NCBI GenBank assembly: GCA_900073065.1
Contig: FJOG01000083.1
Coordinates: forward strand, 1 to 64,000
Direction: 5' to 3'
DNA from: Phialocephala subalpina
Lineage: Eukaryota; Ascomycota; Leotiomycetes; Helotiales; Mollisiaceae
Length of the DNA stretch: 64,000 nt
The stretch's first letter is position 1, and the number at the start of each line of letters is the position of its first letter. The notes beneath the pieces were generated by a model. That model ran no database searches, was not told where the DNA came from, and saw only the letters and a list, made by a program, of their open reading frames with translations. A program made the position numbers and the translations under genes. Below are positions 57,332-64,000 of this stretch, one piece after another.

Positions 57332-58455
57332 TTAGCTCAGATAGTCTTTGATCTCGCTCTGCAGTTGCAAGAAAGTCTCCTTGTCATGACCTGGGATGAC
57401 TCTTCCTTTTGTCGTGGCCTCCAAGCGCTTCAATCTCTGTGTGCTTTGGAACCAAGCAGGGTGGTCACTGTGATATTATCAGCTCTGCCAAGGCTCATGC
57501 TCACCAAGACTTACCGTGCGAGCCAGCCCTGAGGAATGCCATCTCTCCACTACGTTTGATTAGCTCTTCACTCAGACTCAGATGGGGAAATGCTCACATT
57601 TTCAATGACATGGCAGTGATCGCTGATGAAGAAGAAGGTTCCATCATTGGGCAGATTTATTTGCATGCCAATCAATCCTGAATCCCATTAATATTGCAGT
57701 CGATGGAATTCGTGAAACAGAACGAACCATCTGTATGACCTGGGAGGTGATGAAGTGTGATGCCCTGACAGAAATCCATAGTCCTGTCATCAAATGTCTT
57801 CCAATTCAGATTTAACTGTCCCAGTCAGATGTAGTCATGTTCCAGTCCTCTTGCACAACTCACATTCATATAATGGGACAAATACACCCCGACATCAGCT
57901 CCTGTCGCCACAGACCAGAATGCGGAGCGCAATTCTTTGTCGTGGACCCAGATCTCAATATCAGTTCGGTGGAGGAATTGATCCAAACCACCCGCATGAT
58001 CCAAATGCATGTGTCCCAGAATACTATTCCCAGTCAACTCAATTCCCCCATAACTCGATGACTTACATCTTCTTGATATCCTCCAACTTGTGCCCCGTTG
58101 CCTCCACTGCGTTCTTCAACTCATGTCGCGGCTCATACTTGATTCTCGAAAAGACATCGGCGACCTGTGGGCCCCATACTTCGGGGTAATCTACCCCACA
58201 TCCAGTCTCCCAAAGAATGCAACCCTCGTGAGGATGATCGATCAGAACGCAATACATTGGCAACTCCCTCCTCTTGTTAACGAAGGAATTTCCTTCATTC
58301 GATTTGAGTGAAGTGTTTCCGCCTCGGACGACAAAACCTTCGTCACATTCGAGCCAGCCGACTTCGAGGAGGTAGGCTTTTGTTCCTGGGGGACAGACGT
58401 TGGAAATATGGGAGGGTACGGCGCCCGAATCGAGAGCTTTTTGCATTGCTGCCAT
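57332..58455 (-). CDS. Metallo-beta-lactamase-fold lactonase (AHL/gamma-lactone lactonase-like)
   Basis: This is a predicted di-zinc hydrolase that opens lactone rings. The ATG at 58455 gives MAAMQKALDSG. Canonical introns (for example 58024-58066) join the exons. All ligands are present: GHMHLDHAGG (HxHxDH), LHHLPGHTDG (His), FFFISDHCH (bridging Asp) and RVIPGHD (last His). CVLIDHPHEGCILWETGCG is the strand region seen in AttM/AiiA-type lactonases, and GWLARDHPAWFQS the lid region of the fungal branch. The third intron splits GHTDG|LIGMQ. No signal peptide, so it is intracellular. It is divergent from the zinc ADH and upstream of the SSADH-like ALDH. A lactamase activity on related ring compounds is also possible. 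Confidence 0.88.
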
Positions 58456-59135
58456 TTTCGATTCTTGAAAGATGTAATTTCTAGAAGCTTGGATTGTTCT
58501 ACGGGAGTGAAATAGAATCAGAAATGGCAGAGAAAGTAAGAGATGGAAATAAATCGAGGTCGTACAGCAACCCCACCTCACGAACTCATCCCATAGCTCA
58601 GATCGGTGCTCCCTCCACTCAATGACGCTTTCCGTTCTTCCATTACCCCGCACCCTTTCTGTGCCCTCAATTCCGCTCTCCTCAAAGTCATTGTAATTGG
58701 CGTTTTAACGGCTTAGCCCTGATAATTGACCCACGATACGGTCCAGATGTACGGAAACTGCTCCGGGTATACGGTTCCAAGGATCAACTGATTGTCAGCC
58801 ATTCGCTCAATGGCTGAACTTTCAAGGAAGGTGGCTCAAACCTTTTGTACCACTGCATCGGATCCTGCACCTGTATTATGGAGCAGTTCGCCTTATAATC
58901 GATTCGCTCGAAACGAGGGGTATTTAGCGAGGTGGTGCAGCTGCCAATCGAAATCCCTCGGCATCGGTCCCCCGCATTCTTCAACTTCAACAGTTCAACA
59001 GTCCGACATTGTCAGGCATCAACGACGCCGCTGATTTCAAGATCTTCTCCATCGCTTCGAACTCTTTATCAACTTATCATTTAGTCTTTCATGCTGTAAT
59101 TTTCCACTCGAAACCCGAAATAATCAATCGCCAAC
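58456..59135. promoter_or_regulatory. Divergent promoter of lactonase and zinc alcohol dehydrogenase
   Basis: These 680 bp lie between the two starts. Near 58,752-58,774 are three CGG/CCG triplets, CGG-N8-CCG-N6-CGG (TACGGAAACTGCTCCGG then TATACGG), the kind of arrangement bound by Zn2Cys6 regulators. The role is inferred, not shown. Confidence 0.35.
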
Positions 59136-60447
59136 ATGTCAAAGGACACCATGAAAGCCGTCGTCTTCAAGGGCACCTTGAAAGTCGAGATTGAGGATCG
59201 TCCAGTCCCCAAGATCGTGGATCCAACAGATATGATCATCAAAGTCAAGTACTCGGCGCTTTGTGGCAGGTATGTGACACCCATCTCTCACAATATTCAA
59301 GTCTCTGACCCCTTCTCAGTGAACTCCATGTCTTCCGCGGTCACCAGCCCAGCAAGACAGACTTCATCATGGTGAGCTGGTTCCAAAAACATCTCGTGTC
59401 ACCTGTCTAATTAAACCAGGGACACGAAACCACAGGAGAAGTCTCAGAAATCGGTTCCGCAGTCAAGAATCACAAAGTTGGCGACACTGTCGTAATGCCT
59501 TTCACTGTCTCCTGCGGCGAATGCTTCTACTGCCAACGCGGTTTCTCATCCCGCTGCGAGAAATGCCTCTTATTCGGCTGTCCACTCCTCGACGGAGGAC
59601 AAGCAGAATACATGCGTGTTCCACTAGCTGACGCCACTGCTGTCAAAGCCCCTGAAGGTATCGATGAGAAGAAGTTGGTCCTAATGGCTGACATCTTCCC
59701 TACTGGGTATTTTGCCGCTGCGAACGCGTTTAGGGGGTTTGATGAGGAGACAATTCGCCAGAGTGTGGTGGTTTTGATTGGCTGTGGACCGGTGGGTTTG
59801 TGTGCGTTAATTAATGCTTTGGAGTATAAGCCGAGGGTTGTTATTGCTATTGATCGTGTGGAGTCGAGGTTGGCGTTAGCAAAGAAATTGGGTGCGGAGC
59901 CTTGGAACGATGAGAAGGACAAAGCTGGTATGTCATCCCTAGGCAGGGAAGAAACTTGCGCTAAACGAAAATAGGGTTGGAGAAGAGAGTTAAGGAGTTG
60001 ACAAGTGGAAGAGGAGCGGATACGATCATTGAAGGTGTTGGTCACGCGGATGCCTTGAAGACTGGGTTCGAGCTCATGCGGCCATGGGGCAATATTTCAA
60101 GTTTTGGTGTTCACAATGGGGAGATCCCATGGACTGGTAATCAAGCTTATGGCAAGAACTTGAGAATCCAAATGGGGCGATGTCCCGTTAGAAGCAAGTC
60201 ACTCACCTCCACTTTTCGATATGCCCCACTGACATTTTTAGGTATCTTCGAACCAGCTCTTGAGATGCTGAAGAAGAAACAGCACCTGCTTGAGTAAGTC
60301 TTTCAGCCCCGTGCTGGACCTTTGCTGACCATCTGTAGTTTCATGACGGACAAGTTCATGCCTCTAAGTGAGGCAGTAGAGGGATATGACATCTTCAACA
60401 AGATGCAAGTACAGAAAGTGGTTTTCGTGCCAGAGCACTCGAAGTAG
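59136..60447 (+). CDS. Zinc-containing alcohol dehydrogenase (MDR family)
   Basis: This is an NAD(P)-dependent medium-chain dehydrogenase, likely oxidising a primary or omega-hydroxy alcohol. Exons 59136-59269, 59320-59371, 59420-59927, 59975-60193, 60242-60293 and 60339-60447 give 357 aa. The catalytic Zn ligands are in ALCGSELH and GHETTGEV. The structural Zn site is SCGECFYCQRGFSSRC. The Rossmann motif is IGCGPVGLCAL, with AIDRVESRL after it. Intron 4 (60194-60241) is a GC..AG intron with the textbook GCAAGT donor; it gives RCPVRSIFEPALEML, matching the family. All other introns are GT..AG. It is divergent from the lactonase gene and ends 50 bp from the convergent membrane-protein gene. 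Confidence 0.92.
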
Positions 60448-60497
60448 ACAATTTGAAGATTATCAGGCGCCGCGGAAGGGTACTTTTAATTCCAGGA

Positions 60498-61840
60498 CTA
60501 GGGGAGCTTCATAATCGATCGATTGTTCAAGTCCTCTCGGCTCTCAATGCTGCTTACGCCGCTGCCCGCACTCTGTTTCCTGTCTCTGATCTCAACTGTC
60601 ACGACAGTGTGTTTGTGAACTTCCATCTTGCTTCCCATGAATGGCAGAACATCTTCCGTACTTCTAGCATCGCTCTCCACAACCCTCGATCTCCAGAAGC
60701 TGCTAGAGCTGTGACTCCGAGTCAGTGAACCCTTCACAATGCTCTCGCTGCGAGGTGCGTCCTGGTCTGGAAGTTCAATATCACCCCACATATTGCGCGA
60801 AAGTCGATTACGGGAAGAGGTATCACCAGGTCTAGTTGAGGTGACGTATTTGTTCTTTGAGTCTGTGGATCCGTAGGATGATAGAAGATGGGGTGCGAAT
60901 CCTTTGAAGATCGGTTTGATGGCTGGTGCTGAGACACAGAAGATTCCCATTGAGACCTCTAGACCTGTCCAGATCGAGATGTCGTAGAATACCCCTTTCA
61001 TAATGTCAGTACGGTGCATCGAGATTGGAACTGTCTTACATGTAGTATCTGTGACCTTGGTCCTGAAGAGATGACCTAGTCTAACCATTCTCACGATCGC
61101 GGCAATGATCACAAGCCAACTCAAAGTTATGATGACAAACAACGCCACTTTATGTTTCTGCGCCAGCTTCAAATGCCAAATTCGAGGGATAGCCATGATG
61201 ATGAGCCAGGCATCTGCCAGGATGTTCCCAATACCATTTACGTAGAAAGCAGGAGAGGGATTGACGCATGTCGATGACTCAGTTACGTTCCAGTACCCAG
61301 CAACCGGCTTGCACTGGAAGATCGAGAAGATGACTGTCGGAATTGTATATAGTGTGATGAATGCCATAGTGATGTATACCAAGTGTTTCGTTGTTCGGTC
61401 ATTGAAGAGGCGCAAGTAGAAGAGGCAGATGCTGAGTTTGGTGAGCGCGAGGGTAACTTGATAGACGAGCAAGGAACCAAACCCGATCTGAAGAGTCGGG
61501 ATAATGTACTGATGAGGTATCTCTGGGATGTCCCAAATGTGATGTCCAGAACCATATTTGGTTGAGAGGCAGGAACAGGCGCATAGGATGAACGAGCCAA
61601 GCTAGAATTTCGGTCAGGATTGGCTTCGGGTTGAAGTGCTTCACATACCCAGGAAAGTGCCAAAAGGGTGTCATCAGCTCCCCAATTTCTAAGAAGCCAA
61701 GCTCGTGCATAGACTCGAGCTAAGAAGAAGGCTGTTGCAATCACTTCTGGTATGAGGTTCCCAGCTAAGATGGCTGGAGCACGACTTGGTTCTTGGAGCT
61801 GGAGGACCACTGCTCCGGTTCCATTGATACTTGAGTCCAT
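60498..61840 (-). CDS. Fungal rhodopsin-type (PTH11-like) seven-helix membrane protein
   Basis: This is an integral plasma-membrane protein of the fungal Rhod/PTH11-related superfamily. ATG at 61840 (MDSSINGTGAVV) leads to helix 1 (LAGNLIPEVIATAFFLARVYAR in two parts) and NWGADDTLLALSWV. An intron follows, then SGHHIWDIPEIP, LALTKLSICLFYLRLF, IFQCKPVAGYWN (family Cys) and NGIGNILADAWLIIMAIP, with a last helix near TGLEVSMGIFCVSAPAIKPIF. A ~130-residue Ser-rich cytosolic tail follows. CFEM is absent. Some relatives are G-protein-coupled receptors; receptor function here is inference. It is convergent with the ADH gene. Confidence 0.88.
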
Positions 61841-63908
61841 CGCGGAGTTATATTGCTGTAAGTTTCGTAGCAAAGTGGGTGGGGAATATGGCCCCCGCTG
61901 GAGGAAACCAAATGACTTAAGAATTTGGACAGAAAGAAACGTGCACGCAGAAGAGATACCATGAAACAGCTGGAGATCAATTGATAGGAACTCCCTGTCC
62001 CTAAACATACGCAAGATGGTGGGGTAAGGACGGTACGGACGAGTCGGAAGAGAATCAATTTTCTGCCCTACAGCTTCGGACCTGATTCACATCTGTCATC
62101 TTGAGCCGAATGCAGAGATTAAGGTATGTTTGATCAAACACTTTATGATCCGAGCTGACGTTTTCCTGGTAGATTCTCGTGGTTAGGTGAATGCAATAGC
62201 ACAGACCCTCGGCGGTACGTGCTCTCCTGGACCATGGAGCTTTTGTCTCCGGAGACGGGACCTGGGGGACCTGGGGAACCTGGGAAACGAGAGACCCATT
62301 GCGAGATGAGAGGGCTGCTGAATTGGACAAACTCCTGGCTACTAGATGACATAGAAACTCTAGCTCTGAGAGCAGGTTTGTGGGCCTATGCAGAACTTGA
62401 TGCTCAGATCGACCTCAGTCAAAGGTCATTATTTTAACCATCATTGAGGTCAATCTCGGTCGCGGTAAAAATTCTGCAGGGCCGTCGATAGCTGACGAAT
62501 CCACGTGGCAGAGACCTGGAGGCCCGAGCACATGGATTGCGGCCCCACCGGTAGTGGTTCGTTTGGGGAAGACATCGTCAAAGTCCAGTAACTAGATACT
62601 TTGCCCAAGTAGTCGGCGTGCAAACACTAGGTTTGTCGACATCGTCCAAGTTAGGTTCATTGCAAGAAAGAGCCGTACTGTACAACAGAACTTGGGTTCG
62701 TCAAGGAGCGATTGTCGAGCATCGCCTAGCTGTCGCTGTCAAAGTTTAGTGCCGGGCAGCAGGGGCATCTGCCAATCCTGCAGGAGCAGAAATCTGATAT
62801 TTTCAGCTTGTCCAACATCCTATCAGAACCCAAGTTCGATTCCAAAGCAAGCGCGCCGTCTTCTCAATTGAGAAGCTTCACAGCATATGCGAAACGACGG
62901 AAGTGAGGTTCCGGAACCGCAAATGCGGGACATCCCGCGTGATATAAGCAGAAAGGGGTCGTACCTTTGTCCTTCTCGAGGTACTTCATCCAGGACATCC
63001 TCTATCATGACTACTCTGACGAAGTCTGGAGAGCTTGTATCTCTCGTGGTGCTGTGACTCTGTATCCAAGGGTTGACAGCAAGACTGCATCCCACTTCCT
63101 CGGCATTCTTTCTCCCGAAATGTCGGCCGCCTTGTGGGCCTTGTGGCCTGTGGGGCTTCACAGCCAAAGATGAGAAGGACGGTATCTTCTCACTTTGTCG
63201 TTATTTCTGTCCATTTTGTTCATGCGTCTCGTGTTTTCTAGAGCTAGGAAAGTTATCATTCTTGTGATTGATACGTTTTCCCCCAATCCTGATACAGCTT
63301 AGCTCCAAGCATTGCCGAGCACAACCGAACCCCTTTCTCGACGACCAGAAATGTCTCACCAATCTAGCACTCTCTTCTATCTCCTTTGGCTTTCTGCTCG
63401 ATTATATCTTCATCTTTGGCTTCTGCCAATGCCAACTGCCATTCGTCACTGCCGGCGGATGAATCAACCCCCGCCGTCATTTCACATCACTCCAGCAAAC
63501 ACTTAACCGGATGGCGGAGCCCCGCAAACCCCGCCTTCCCACCTTCAAAACCATGACGCAAGAACGGATACTCCATTATAAGCTTCGGGTTCAAAGCGAA
63601 ATTCCCTGCCAGATCTCTCGATTAAACGTCGGCTTGTTGTCATGAGATGAACGGGCCGTTTCTGCCCCGCAAAGTTCTCCCCAAGGCGCCCCCGATTGTC
63701 CAATGGCAGCATACGATGGAGCATATTCGGTCCTTTCGAGGTGGGCGGAGGGGCATCTTTTGACGCAGTCAAGTCAACTGGGAAAAGATGGGGGAGACTT
63801 GGATCTTGCCGGATCCGAAGAATGGGGAAGGTGAACGATCCTTTAAAAGCAAGATCGGTGTCCTTGAAAAGCGAGATCTAGGTACGAACGACAAGCTTTC
63901 TTGTTAAA
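61841..63908. other. Two-kilobase stretch without a supported gene
   Basis: The left 200 bp is the promoter of the rhodopsin-type gene. At about 62,255-62,285 there is a 9-bp direct repeat of CCTGGGGGA type (three imperfect copies) that translates as Gly-Pro-rich on either strand. Frames at 62823-63167 (-) and 63268-63506 (+) lack domains. The last 200 bp precede the secreted-protein gene and include a TTTAAAA box near 63,842. Confidence 0.4.
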
Positions 63909-64000
63909 ATGGCATTCAACTTTTGGGCTTTCCTGGCGCTGAGCTCGGTGGTGGGCTCGGTACCGACAATCTCAAGAGTTTCTCCCCGAGCACCAGATTC
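63909..64000 (+). CDS. Secreted protein, 5' end only (runs off the window)
   Basis: ATG at 63909 starts MAFNFWAFLALSSVVGSVP, a clean signal peptide, followed by TISRVSPRAPD, which may include a dibasic-type propeptide region. Thirty codons are visible, so the family cannot be given. A TTTAAAA element lies about 65 bp upstream. Confidence 0.6.
   Translation, partial: MAFNFWAFLALSSVVGSVPTISRVSPRAPD

Noticed and set aside
60453..60728. 91-codon plus-strand frame after the alcohol dehydrogenase
   Set aside because: It overlaps the C-terminal tail of the convergent rhodopsin-type gene and has no support.
1..64000. tRNA, rRNA or bacterial-type operon features
   Set aside because: No tRNA arms, rRNA segments or Shine-Dalgarno-led gene strings were seen. 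The introns are spliceosomal.

Overview
The window reads as a chromosomal segment of a filamentous ascomycete (Pezizomycotina). Genes are split by short GT..AG introns of about 40-100 bp. There are Zn2Cys6, RTA1-like, fungal rhodopsin-like and DUF3716 proteins, secreted CAZy and phosphatase genes, and an 11 kb AT-rich block with the C-to-T/G-to-A signature of repeat-induced point mutation (RIP). A leotiomycete-like fungus is my best guess, but I cannot fix the taxon from sequence alone.

Layout. 1-11,150 is RIP-degraded repeat DNA: a 479-nt G-free tract, then two direct ~5 kb copies of a ruined telomere-linked-helicase (RecQ-like) element. 11.5-14.0 kb holds a frame-broken gene of an unnamed fungal family. 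15.3-20.9 kb is a divergent pair: an NRPS-like A-T-R carboxylate reductase and an MFS anion transporter, which form a minimal biosynthetic locus. 21.3-33 kb is a decay-prone stretch: NTPase-like, Ser/Thr-rich membrane, DUF3716 and Zn2Cys6 genes carry stops or frameshifts, while an acyltransferase-3 gene between them is intact. 33.5-42.2 kb carries mostly intact genes: RTA1-like, GH5 endoglucanase, hemerythrin-like, alkaline phosphatase and a GPI-type secreted protein. 42.2-54.2 kb is gene-poor with fragments (BTB, a REX4-like stub, remnants of a fungal-specific family) around an apparently intact OTT_1508-type deaminase gene.

55.4-60.4 kb is the most coherent functional unit. It holds a succinate-semialdehyde-dehydrogenase-like ALDH, a metallo-beta-lactamase-fold lactonase with all metal ligands, and a zinc alcohol dehydrogenase. 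Together they could open a gamma-lactone, oxidise the hydroxy acid to a semialdehyde and then to a dicarboxylate. This is the same logic as the bacterial blcABC/attKLM gamma-butyrolactone operon. A fungal rhodopsin-type membrane protein follows convergently, and a secreted-protein gene starts at the right edge.

Quality flags. Three perfect tandem duplications, each with a period of exactly 250 bp, lie at 4.24, 10.65 and 54.58 kb. They look like an assembly artefact until shown otherwise. Several frameshifts may also be sequence errors. Exon boundaries below were derived by hand from splice motifs and reading-frame continuity.
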